Source of the DNA: Sphingobacterium siyangense
Lineage (GTDB): Bacteria > Bacteroidota > Bacteroidia > Sphingobacteriales > Sphingobacteriaceae
Assembly (NCBI RefSeq): GCF_007830445.1
Contig: NZ_VLKR01000018.1
Location: forward strand, 62,001 to 126,000
DNA: 64,000 bases
Direction of reading: 5' to 3'
The notes under the pieces were generated by a model, which saw nothing but the letters and a program-made list of their open reading frames with translations, was not told the DNA's origin and searched no databases. This document shows positions 16,441-24,618 of the stretch, piece by piece; the stretch's first letter is position 1; every line of letters starts with the position of its first letter. The position numbers were made by a program, and so were the translations under genes.

Positions 16441-19400
16441 CTAATTCAATCGGTAATTTATCCCTTCAAACTTATCTATACAGTCCAAAAATTCATTTGT
16501 TAGGTTTATTTTCAGACTTTTAGCTGGCATTTCGACAGATATTTCATCTTGGGGATCCCAAATTTTAAACTTTAATTGACAATTTGGCACAACCCCCTCA
16601 ATCTCATTTTGCGCCAGTATATCTTTGATTCCGTCAAGAAATGCTTCATTCAACTTAGGTAAAGGAATATTGATCGTAAAACTCTTCGCCATCTTCTCAC
16701 GAAGATCCGAAAGTAACTGTACACTGCGCAGCTCAAAGCCCCAATTTCCAACCTGCCTGAAACGCTCCTGTACCAAACCCCGCAATTGTACAAAATAGCC
16801 TTCTTGCAAATAGCCCTTTAACTTGACGTACTCTTCGCCAAAAACTGCCATATCATAAGAATCACTATAATCTTCTATGATAAACGACGCAAAAGGTTTA
16901 CCAGTCTTCGTTAATCGATGGTTTGCCGATGCGATAATACCACCGATCACCAATTCTTTATTCTTGATTCGATTAAACTCAAGCAAAGTCTCTTCATCGA
17001 CCTCTGCCGCCTTAACTTTGTTGATCAATGCCAAATCCGAAACCGAATTCTGACAAAAATGTTCTATCTCAAAGCGGTATGTATCTAAGGGGTGACTGGT
17101 CAAATAAATACCGATAACATCTTTTTCATATTTAAGCTTTTCAATCAATCCCCATTGCGGACAGGGTGCCAAAACAGGTTCCGGCAATTCTGCAGCACCA
17201 CCTACACCAAACAAGCTCGCCTGGGCCGAACTTTCATTTTCTTTAAAACGCTGGCCGAATCGTATCGCCTTTTCCATTCCTGTAGAACTTTCATCCGAAT
17301 GAAAATACTGTGCACGATGCGTATTATCGAAACTATCAAAACCACCAGCATAAGCCAGACTCTCGAAAGCTTTCTTGTTGACCGCACGAAGATCAATCCG
17401 TTTGGCCATATCGAAAACAGATTTATACAATCCTGATTGTCGAGTTTGCACGATAGCATCTACTGCTCCTGCCCCGACACCTTTAACTGCACCTATCCCA
17501 AAACGAATAGCTCCAGACTCATTTACCGTAAACTTATAATAGGATTCATTCACATCAGGACCAAGCACCTCTAGTCCCATACGCTTACATTCCTCCATAA
17601 AGAACGTCACCTGCTTGATGTCATTCATATTGTTAGAAAGTACCGCAGCCATATATTCCGCTGGAAAATGCGCTTTCAAATAGGCTGTTTGATAAGCAAC
17701 CCAAGCATAACAGGTAGAATGGGATTTATTAAATGCATAACTTGCAAAAGCTTCCCAGTCGGTCCAGATCTTCTCCAAAACTTTTGCATTATGTCCTTTC
17801 TCCTCTGCCTGTGAAACAAACTTAGGCTTCATCTTATCCAGTACCGCCTTTTGCTTCTTACCCATAGCCTTACGCAAAACGTCGGCATCACCTTTCGAAA
17901 ATCCAGCTAACTTTTGAGACAAAAGCATTACCTGCTCCTGGTATACCGTAATTCCATACGTTTCTTTCAAATATTCCTCACAGGCATCCAAATCGTAAAC
18001 AATAGGATCTATACCATGCTTACGCTTAATAAAACTTGGAATATACTCTATTGGACCCGGGCGATAAAGTGCATTCATCGCAATCAAATCGGCAAATACC
18101 GTCGGCTTAAGGTCCCGCATGTATTTCTGCATTCCAGGAGATTCATACTGAAACACCCCGATGGTCTCTCCACGTTGAAAGAGCTCATAAGTAAGCTCAT
18201 CGTCGATCGGAAATTGATCCGGATCCAGCACGATACCATGGCTTAATTTGACATTTTCGACTGTATCTTTAATCAGTGTAAGTGTCTTTAAACCCAAAAA
18301 GTCCATTTTCAGCAAACCGGCACTTTCAACAACGTGGTTATCGAACTGCGTCACATAAAGATCCGAGTCTTTTGCCAAAGAAACAGGAACGAAATTAGTA
18401 ATATCGTCTGGCGTAATAATAACACCACAGGCATGGATACCTGTATTTCGGACAGAACCCTCCAAAACCCGGGCCTGTCTGATCGTTTCAGCCTCCAATC
18501 CAGCACCATCAGCAATAGATTTCAACCGATTAACAGCTTCAATTTCCTCAGTTCTCAGCTTTTCCTTTAAGCCGGCATCATCTAAAGTAAAAATCTTGGA
18601 TAATTTAAGATTCGGAATCAGCTTGGCAATCTCATTGGCATCACCCAAAGGTAAGTCCAATACACGCGCTGTATCTTTGATGGATGACTTCGCTGCCATT
18701 GTACCATAGGTAATAATCTGGGCAACCTGACTAGCGCCATATTTATTGATTACATATTGCATGACACGACCACGCCCCTCGTCATCAAAATCGATATCGA
18801 TATCCGGCATTGACACACGGTCGGGATTCAAGAAACGCTCAAAAAGCAAGTCATATTTAATCGGATCGATATTGGTAATTCCCAAACAATAGGCTACCGC
18901 CGAACCAGCAGCAGATCCCCGTCCTGGCCCCACGGAAACTCCCATATCTCGGGCTGCCGCAATAAAATCTTGAACAATCAAAAAGTAACCCGGATACCCC
19001 GTTTTCTCGATGGTAGCCAACTCAAAGTCTAGGCGCTCCCGAATATCAGTCGTAATTTCTTCATAGCGTTTCTCCGCCCCCACATAACAAAGATGGGCCA
19101 GGTATTTATTTTCACCACGTTTTCCACCATCTTCAAGATCGGCTTCCACCTGAAATTCTTCGGGTATATCAAATTTAGGCAAAAGGACATCGCGGTTTAA
19201 CTTAAATATCTCTACCTTATCGACAATCTCCTGAATATTTAGAATCGCTTCAGGCAGATCATTAAACAAAGTCTTCATTTCGTCTGAAGACTTGAAATAA
19301 TACTCCTGATTCGGTAAACCAAAACGAAACCCTCGTCCCCTACCTTTAGGCGTTGAGAGCTTCTCACCATCTTTCACACACAGCAAAATATCATGTGCAT

Positions 19401-20859
19401 GCGCATCGCCTTTCTTCTCATAATATGTATTATTGGTCGCAACAACTTTAACCTCATATTTACGGGAAAACTTCAGCAACGTTTGGTTCACACGATCCTC
19501 ATCTTCCTGACCATGACGCATCAATTCCAGGTAAAAATCATCCCCAAATTGTTCTTTCCACCACAGCAAAGCTTCTTCGGCCTGGCTCTCACCAATATTC
19601 AGTATTTTATTCGGCACCTCCCCCTGTAAGTTACCTGACAGCGCAATAACATCTTCCTTGTATTGAAGAATAAGATCTTTATCAATCCGCGGAACATAAT
19701 AGAACCCAGACGTATAAGCAAAAGAAGCCAGTTTAGCCAGATTATGGTACCCGCGTTTATTTTTCGCCAATAACACAATCTGATAACCATTATCCTTCCT
19801 GGACTTATCTTTGTGGTTTTCACAAACAAAAAACTCACAACCAACAATTGGCTTTAAAAGCTGACCAGTAGGCTCCTCTCCATTCTCAACTGCCTCCGCA
19901 TTTTGTGCTTCAACTTCTTTATTATGGCCTATAACACGAGAAACAAACTCAAAAGCCCCCATCATATTTCCGTGATCCGTTAACGCAACAGCAGGCATAT
20001 TATCCTTGACCGCTGCCGAAACTAACTTATCGTACGACATCGTCGACTGCAGGATCGAAAACTGAGAGTGGTTATGTAAATGGGCAAATTTGGCATCCTT
20101 TAAAGCTGCTAACGCGTCCGCATCAACGACAACCTTGACTTCATCTGGCTGAGACCGTTTTCTAATTTCATCAGAAGCTGCTTTTAGGTTGATATGTTTC
20201 AGTCCAACAGTGGGTATAGGCCCCGGGTTGTTGGTTTTAAAATCGACAAAGTAGCCCGTATCGACCTGAAGTTCTTCGGCAGTGAATACCTCTCTTCTGA
20301 CAAGCTCCAGAAAACAACGTGTTGTCGCCTCAACGTCGGCTGTTGCATTATGTGCCTCAGCAAACGGCACCCCGAATAAATAAGAATGCAGCTCGGTCAA
20401 ATTGGGTAATTTAAAACGCCCACCGCGACCGCCTGGAATTTTCAGCAGTTCAGCTGTTACTTCCGTACAGGTATCCAATACAGGCATATTAGCCATATTG
20501 GACGCAACACCATAACGGTAAAATTCACAGCCCATGATATTCAAATCAAAACCAATATTTTGTCCAACAACAAACTTGGCTTTATTCAATGCCACATTAA
20601 ATTTCTCTAGGACCTCCTGAAGCGGCAATCCCTGTTCTTCGGCCAATGCAGTCGATATGCCGTGTATTTTTTCAGAGTCATAGGGTATATCAAATCCATC
20701 TGGCTTAATCAAGAAATCGTGATGTTCGACCAAATTTCCCATCTCATCATGGATCTGCCAAGCCAATTGAATACAGCGAGGCCAATTGTCCGTATCGGTA
20801 ATTGGTGCGTCCCAACGCTTAGGCAAACCCGTCGTTTCCGTATCGAAAATAATATACAT
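16441..20859 (-). CDS. dnaE: DNA polymerase III alpha subunit with fused N-terminal 3'-5' exonuclease
   Basis: A 1472-residue replicative polymerase, about 300 residues longer than E. coli DnaE because of an N-terminal DnaQ-like domain. Exonuclease motifs: FDTETTG (Exo I, residues 5-11), GQNIGFDLNIMG (Exo II) and HNATADVEATTRCF (Exo III, DEDDh type). A PHP domain follows with HLHNH (His260-His264) and ALTDHGNM. The polymerase core has GPGRGSAAGSAVAYCLG and the catalytic aspartates in PDIDIDFDD (Asp686, Asp688). The C-terminal part holds helix-hairpin-helix and OB-fold regions. The fusion places proofreading on the same chain, so no separate epsilon subunit is needed for this polymerase. Monocistronic by spacing. 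Confidence 0.96.
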   Translation of the reverse strand: MYIIFDTETTGLPKRWDAPITDTDNWPRCIQLAWQIHDEMGNLVEHHDFLIKPDGFDIPYDSEKIHGISTALAEEQGLPLQEVLEKFNVALNKAKFVVGQNIGFDLNIMGCEFYRYGVASNMANMPVLDTCTEVTAELLKIPGGRGGRFKLPNLTELHSYLFGVPFAEAHNATADVEATTRCFLELVRREVFTAEELQVDTGYFVDFKTNNPGPIPTVGLKHINLKAASDEIRKRSQPDEVKVVVDADALAALKDAKFAHLHNHSQFSILQSTMSYDKLVSAAVKDNMPAVALTDHGNMMGAFEFVSRVIGHNKEVEAQNAEAVENGEEPTGQLLKPIVGCEFFVCENHKDKSRKDNGYQIVLLAKNKRGYHNLAKLASFAYTSGFYYVPRIDKDLILQYKEDVIALSGNLQGEVPNKILNIGESQAEEALLWWKEQFGDDFYLELMRHGQEDEDRVNQTLLKFSRKYEVKVVATNNTYYEKKGDAHAHDILLCVKDGEKLSTPKGRGRGFRFGLPNQEYYFKSSDEMKTLFNDLPEAILNIQEIVDKVEIFKLNRDVLLPKFDIPEEFQVEADLEDGGKRGENKYLAHLCYVGAEKRYEEITTDIRERLDFELATIEKTGYPGYFLIVQDFIAAARDMGVSVGPGRGSAAGSAVAYCLGITNIDPIKYDLLFERFLNPDRVSMPDIDIDFDDEGRGRVMQYVINKYGASQVAQIITYGTMAAKSSIKDTARVLDLPLGDANEIAKLIPNLKLSKIFTLDDAGLKEKLRTEEIEAVNRLKSIADGAGLEAETIRQARVLEGSVRNTGIHACGVIITPDDITNFVPVSLAKDSDLYVTQFDNHVVESAGLLKMDFLGLKTLTLIKDTVENVKLSHGIVLDPDQFPIDDELTYELFQRGETIGVFQYESPGMQKYMRDLKPTVFADLIAMNALYRPGPIEYIPSFIKRKHGIDPIVYDLDACEEYLKETYGITVYQEQVMLLSQKLAGFSKGDADVLRKAMGKKQKAVLDKMKPKFVSQAEEKGHNAKVLEKIWTDWEAFASYAFNKSHSTCYAWVAYQTAYLKAHFPAEYMAAVLSNNMNDIKQVTFFMEECKRMGLEVLGPDVNESYYKFTVNESGAIRFGIGAVKGVGAGAVDAIVQTRQSGLYKSVFDMAKRIDLRAVNKKAFESLAYAGGFDSFDNTHRAQYFHSDESSTGMEKAIRFGQRFKENESSAQASLFGVGGAAELPEPVLAPCPQWGLIEKLKYEKDVIGIYLTSHPLDTYRFEIEHFCQNSVSDLALINKVKAAEVDEETLLEFNRIKNKELVIGGIIASANHRLTKTGKPFASFIIEDYSDSYDMAVFGEEYVKLKGYLQEGYFVQLRGLVQERFRQVGNWGFELRSVQLLSDLREKMAKSFTINIPLPKLNEAFLDGIKDILAQNEIEGVVPNCQLKFKIWDPQDEISVEMPAKSLKINLTNEFLDCIDKFEGINYRLN

Positions 20860-21187
20860 AAAATTCTAACCCTCTTTAATACAATACATTAAATGCAAGA
20901 CAATTTACATTTTTTTGAACTTGAAATTTACGAAATTATTAGAGAAGATTGTGTCAGATTTTTGCGAAAATCCACTAAAGAAAATCTGGCGTTACACGAT
21001 ATCTTGCAGTTGTTTCGCTTTAACAAGAAACAGTATCATAAACTCCTTTATCTTTCTCTTTTTATTTGCATCGAAAAAGTCAATATCAGGCCAAATCATC
21101 AAGCCCTCGAGCTCTTTTTTATCATGTATATCAAAAGATCTAACAGTATACCAACTTCAAATTACCAGTTTTTTTAACACGTACTTC
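20860..21187. other. Spacer upstream of dnaE without a recognised gene
   Basis: Two overlapping frames of about 95 codons (20893-21177 and 20915-21202) cross this stretch but look like chance: their composition is low-complexity, they overlap each other, and no family is recognised. No promoter matching TTTG-N19-TAnnTTTG was found for dnaE. Confidence 0.4.
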
Positions 21188-21264
21188 ATAGGGACTTTAT
21201 AGGGACCTCATTCGGACCTCATTCGGATGAACCCCTATAATCTCCCTATTAATCCCCTTGTATC
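21188..21264. repeat. Array of 11-bp phased repeats with inverted half (locus A)
   Basis: Seven consecutive 11-mers: ATAGGGACTTT, ATAGGGACCTC, ATTCGGACCTC, ATTCGGATGAA, then CCCCTATAATC, TCCCTATTAAT, CCCCTTGTATC. Units 2-4 include a perfect tandem ACCTCATTCGG pair (21205-21226). The first 18 nt (21188-21205) and 21232-21249 are inverted copies with 15 of 18 matches. The unit length equals about one helical turn. A second element of the same design is at 34052-34129. Confidence 0.7.
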
Positions 21265-21482
21265 TCCGATTTTATTTCCTTCTAATTATGCGGTTGATAT
21301 TTATTGCTCTCTCCCCAGTGTGGTAAAAATTCTCATCTAAAACCGCAACTTAGCATCTACAGACCGACTGTTTTCCATTTGGGCATACTTATCCTCAATA
21401 CAATTAAAAACGAGATAAGCCTATGGGCGATAAAACACCTCAAATTTAATATTGTAATAGTTACACTATCCCAAGTATTTAG

Positions 21483-21490
21483 TATATTTG
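21483..21490 (+). promoter_or_regulatory. Putative -7 promoter element of the HAD phosphatase
   Basis: TATATTTG lies 18 nt before the ATG at 21509. It overlaps the start of a longer frame at 21488, which argues that translation begins at 21509. Confidence 0.45.
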
Positions 21491-21508
21491 ATTTTGACCC
21501 AAAAATCC

Positions 21509-22291
21509 ATGATTAAAGCTATCTTTTTTGACATCGATGGAACTTTGCTAAGTTTCAAAACACATCAAGTTCCCGAATCTACTCAACAAGCATTTCAATT
21601 ATTAAAAGAAAAAAACATCAAGGTATTTGTTTCAACAGGAAGATCCTACAATCAGCTGGGGCATATTCGTTACCTCGATTTTGATGGATATATCACCTTC
21701 AATGGCGGGTATTGCGTCACGAAGGAACAGGACGTAATTTATAAAAATAACATTCCTCAAAAAGACATTCGCTCCTTATTGGATTATGCTAAAAAGCGTG
21801 AAGACCTGACTTTTTCATTCATGTCTGAAAAAGAAATTTCCTTGAACCAGGTTACACCGGAGGTATTCCAAATGTACCAGCAGGTCAATGTCCCCACCCC
21901 ACCAGTTCGGGATTACGAAAAGGATTTTGATCTTGACTCAGTTATGCAGGTCAATGTTTTCATCAATCCTGAAGAAGAAGCTGAATTTATGGAAAATGTG
22001 ATGCCAAATTCAGTTGCGTCGAGATGGACGCCCGTTTTTGCTGATGTCAATCCGATGGGGCAAAGCAAAAAAATTGGAATAGATGTTTTTTTAGATCATT
22101 TCAACTTCAGCTTGGAAGAAACCATGTCATTTGGCGACGGCGGAAATGATATTACAATGCTAGCGCACACCCATATTGGAATTGCTATGGGTAATGCAAA
22201 TCCCGAGGTAAAAGAAATTGCAGATTATATAACAGACAGCGTTGATGAAAATGGTATCTGGAATGCATTAAAACACTTCAATATCATCTAA
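21509..22291 (+). CDS. Cof-type HAD-IIB family hydrolase
   Basis: A 260-residue HAD phosphatase starting MIKAIFFDIDGTLL; Asp8 is the nucleophile and Asp10 the acid/base. Motif II is in VFVSTGR, and motif IV is GDGGNDITMLAHTHIGIAMGNA, the usual C-terminal Mg-binding block of the Cof branch with a C2 cap between. Such enzymes dephosphorylate sugar phosphates, flavin or nucleotide precursors; the substrate here is unknown. The start is chosen on the family N-terminus and the promoter element just before it. The stop codon overlaps the stop of the convergent gene (shared CTAA). Confidence 0.9.
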   Translation: MIKAIFFDIDGTLLSFKTHQVPESTQQAFQLLKEKNIKVFVSTGRSYNQLGHIRYLDFDGYITFNGGYCVTKEQDVIYKNNIPQKDIRSLLDYAKKREDLTFSFMSEKEISLNQVTPEVFQMYQQVNVPTPPVRDYEKDFDLDSVMQVNVFINPEEEAEFMENVMPNSVASRWTPVFADVNPMGQSKKIGIDVFLDHFNFSLEETMSFGDGGNDITMLAHTHIGIAMGNANPEVKEIADYITDSVDENGIWNALKHFNII

Positions 22292-22887
22292 AGTTGGATA
22301 GTTAAAGTTATTCGAGAAGTATTGCTGTTGCTATTCATCAGCAAATTATGTTTTTCCGGAAAAAGATAGTCCAATCGGTATCGAAAATCACGTATCAATG
22401 TGCTACTAAACTGACTTTCCAGGTAATGGTTCACGCGATAGCTAACTTCCAGCATAATCAGTTTGGATGAGCCCGATAACCGGATCCGAACTGGATGAGA
22501 AGACATCGTATTATAACCATTTTCAACAGCATGCTGTACCACAGGAAAAAGAATAAGCGACGGCAACATAATTTCATCCTGAAACTGTAGCTTATTTTCC
22601 CATTTGACTGAAAAACCTGCTGGAAGAAAACGCTCAGCCAACTGCAAATATTGGTTCAACAAGTTAAGCTCCACCTGCATAGCCTCAAATCGGTCAACAT
22701 GAAGCTTAAGCAACTGCTCTTGAAAAGCAAAATAGTCCGCTGAATCTATTTTGTCACGTTGTATAAAATGCCCTATCAAAAAACTGTCCAGCTGACTGTT
22801 CCTAAAAGACAACCTATCCGCCAGTGCTAAAAGCTCTTCATTTCTTACACTCTTTTTACCCAAAAAACGATTGATTATACTCGACAT
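22288..22887 (-). CDS. Degenerate LytS/YpdA-type histidine-kinase-like protein
   Basis: A 199-residue soluble protein. Residues 70-126 follow the LytS-family pattern: an ELNLLNQYLQLAERF stretch where kinases have the conserved E..L..YL.L...RF segment, then LPSLILFPVVQHAVENGYN, where kinases have P..LLQPLVENAIKHG. The N-box Asn is replaced by His (QHA), no DDG or GxG ATP-lid motif follows, and the phosphoacceptor PHFLFN is not present (QLDSFLIG instead). No membrane segments and no response regulator are nearby. It is probably catalytically dead; a binding or regulatory role is inference. The 3' end overlaps the HAD gene by 4 nt, tail to tail. Confidence 0.6.
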   Translation of the reverse strand: MSSIINRFLGKKSVRNEELLALADRLSFRNSQLDSFLIGHFIQRDKIDSADYFAFQEQLLKLHVDRFEAMQVELNLLNQYLQLAERFLPAGFSVKWENKLQFQDEIMLPSLILFPVVQHAVENGYNTMSSHPVRIRLSGSSKLIMLEVSYRVNHYLESQFSSTLIRDFRYRLDYLFPEKHNLLMNSNSNTSRITLTIQL

Positions 22888-22932
22888 TTCTTAAATTGCT
22901 GTAGATTAGAAACACAAAAATAAGGAAACATT

Positions 22933-23835
22933 ATGTCAAATATTGCAATAGTTATTGAAGAAAGAGCCGCTGACATAGGCAATTTCTTAGTTGGGCGACT
23001 TCTTCCTTTCAGGCAGAAACGTATGGTCGGCCCTTTTATTTTTATCGACCACATGGGACCTGATAACATTGCCGAACCGCACTTTATGGATATTGCTCCA
23101 CATCCGCATATCGGGTTATCCACATTGACTTATCTATTCGAAGGTAGCATTATGCACCGTGACAGCTTAGGAAATGCCGTGGAGATCAAACCTGGAGCAG
23201 TCAATTGGATGACGGCAGGTAAGGGTGTCACACATTCCGAAAGAACTCCCGAACAGCTGAGATCTACCCCGCACGACCTACATGGGCTGCAGATTTGGGT
23301 GGCCCTACCAAAAGAACTCGAAAAAATGGAACCTAATTTTGTTCACATAGAAGAACCACAGCTTCCACATTGGACCGAAGAGGGTGTATCTTATCGTTTA
23401 ATTGCAGGTGAAATTAAAAACCATCGTTCCGAGGTTCCGGTATATAGTCCATTATATCTTATTGAAATCAAAGCAGAACAAGATGCGACCATCAAACTGG
23501 GCGATTACCTATATGGCGAAAGTGGATTATATATCCTTCATGGAACTGTTCATGCGGAAGGCCAGGAATTCGGTCCAAAACAGATTTTAGTTGCCAAGGA
23601 TGCAAAACTATGTGAATTCGAAATGAAGGCGGGTACTTCAGTTTACATTTTTGGTGGTGAACCTTTTCCTGAACAACGATATATCGACTGGAACTTCGTC
23701 GCTTCAGACATTGAAACTTTAAAAATAGCGCGCGAAAAATGGGAAAATCACGAATTTCCAAAAGTACCTGGCGATGACGGCTATATTCCAATCCCACCAG
23801 TAAATCCGACTTTAGGACAGAAAAAAAATCAATAA
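22933..23835 (+). CDS. Pirin family protein
   Basis: A 300-residue bicupin. The N-terminal cupin has the metal-binding set in HPHIGLSTLTYLFEG and GVTHSER, plus the FIDHMGP context typical of pirins; the second cupin lies at about 180-270. Pirins bind Fe(II); some act as quercetin dioxygenases and some as redox-sensing regulators. The N-terminal segment IVIEERAADIGNFLVGRLLP fits the family. The actual role here is open. It diverges from the degenerate kinase-like gene across 45 nt and ends before a terminator. Confidence 0.9.
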   Translation: MSNIAIVIEERAADIGNFLVGRLLPFRQKRMVGPFIFIDHMGPDNIAEPHFMDIAPHPHIGLSTLTYLFEGSIMHRDSLGNAVEIKPGAVNWMTAGKGVTHSERTPEQLRSTPHDLHGLQIWVALPKELEKMEPNFVHIEEPQLPHWTEEGVSYRLIAGEIKNHRSEVPVYSPLYLIEIKAEQDATIKLGDYLYGESGLYILHGTVHAEGQEFGPKQILVAKDAKLCEFEMKAGTSVYIFGGEPFPEQRYIDWNFVASDIETLKIAREKWENHEFPKVPGDDGYIPIPPVNPTLGQKKNQ

Positions 23836-23913
23836 CAATATCCTGAACCGATAACAACGTGGACGTATAAATTGAAAAAGTCGCACACGTTGAAAGACAC
23901 AATAGGCAAAAAT

Positions 23914-23952
23914 AAAAATGCTGGAAATCATACAACGACTTCCAGCATTTTT
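23914..23952. terminator. Bidirectional terminator between pirin and DUF502 genes
   Basis: AAAAATGCTGGAA pairs with TTCCAGCATTTTT over 13 bp around a 13-nt loop. It lies between convergent genes. Confidence 0.85.
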
Positions 23953-23974
23953 ACTTAAGCGATATGAAAGCCGA

Positions 23975-24574
23975 CTAATGGGCTATCCCGCTCACACCAC
24001 CGGAAACAACGAGTTTCATGGCATCTGTTGGAGACATATCTAATTTTTTCACCTTATCTGCACTGATAATGACAACCTGCCCTGCAAAAGAGTAGGAATA
24101 TGGAAAATACACCATAACTTCTTCTTCAAGCCCAATGCTTTTTAAATCATGCTGCGTTAAGAAACCTATCTTTTTCAGACCAAACTCATTCACCGTCACC
24201 AGGACAGGTTCATTAAATTTCTTTGCATCACCAACAAAGGCCTCCGTAAAATCTTTAATCGAAGAATATAATGTATTTAAAAGTGGAATCCGCTGGATCT
24301 GATGATTAATCCACACTTTAATGGGGTCTGTCACAAAATTTGTAAAAATAAGCCCCGCCAGAACCAATACCAAAATAACGGTCAGAATACCTATTCCTGG
24401 AATATACAAGGGGTGCCCCCTATCATCCTCCAAAAAATGTTCAGTTAGATTCAATGCCGAATCAACTGATGCAACAATCCAAACTATTAAAAAAATTGCA
24501 CCAGCTAGAGGAACCACTACCAGGACACCTCGTATCAAATAATTAATAAATCCTCTGATTAATTTGCTAAACAT
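23975..24574 (-). CDS. DUF502 family membrane protein
   Basis: A 199-residue inner-membrane protein recognised by the DUF502 pattern: two membrane helices (about 11-35 and 60-82), the RIPLLNTLYSSIKDFTEAF block after the second helix, and a soluble C-terminal domain with FPYSYSFAGQVVII and MKLVVSGG. The function is unknown. It follows murF-alr after 44 nt on the same strand and is probably co-transcribed, which hints at an envelope-related job. Confidence 0.88.
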   Translation of the reverse strand: MFSKLIRGFINYLIRGVLVVVPLAGAIFLIVWIVASVDSALNLTEHFLEDDRGHPLYIPGIGILTVILVLVLAGLIFTNFVTDPIKVWINHQIQRIPLLNTLYSSIKDFTEAFVGDAKKFNEPVLVTVNEFGLKKIGFLTQHDLKSIGLEEEVMVYFPYSYSFAGQVVIISADKVKKLDMSPTDAMKLVVSGGVSGIAH

Positions 24575-24618
24575 GAATTGAAAATCAAATATTATTCAAA
24601 AATGCAGAATATCCTTTA

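Noticed and set aside
17092..20379. Several plus-strand frames inside dnaE
   Set aside because: They are shadows of the long, well-conserved polymerase gene on the opposite strand.
20893..21202. Two overlapping frames of about 95 codons upstream of dnaE
   Set aside because: They overlap each other in different frames, are rich in Phe, Lys and Ile as expected from AT-rich DNA, show no recognised family and cross into the repeat array.
21188..21264. CRISPR array
   Set aside because: Units are 11 bp without spacers and half of them are inverted; no cas genes in the window.
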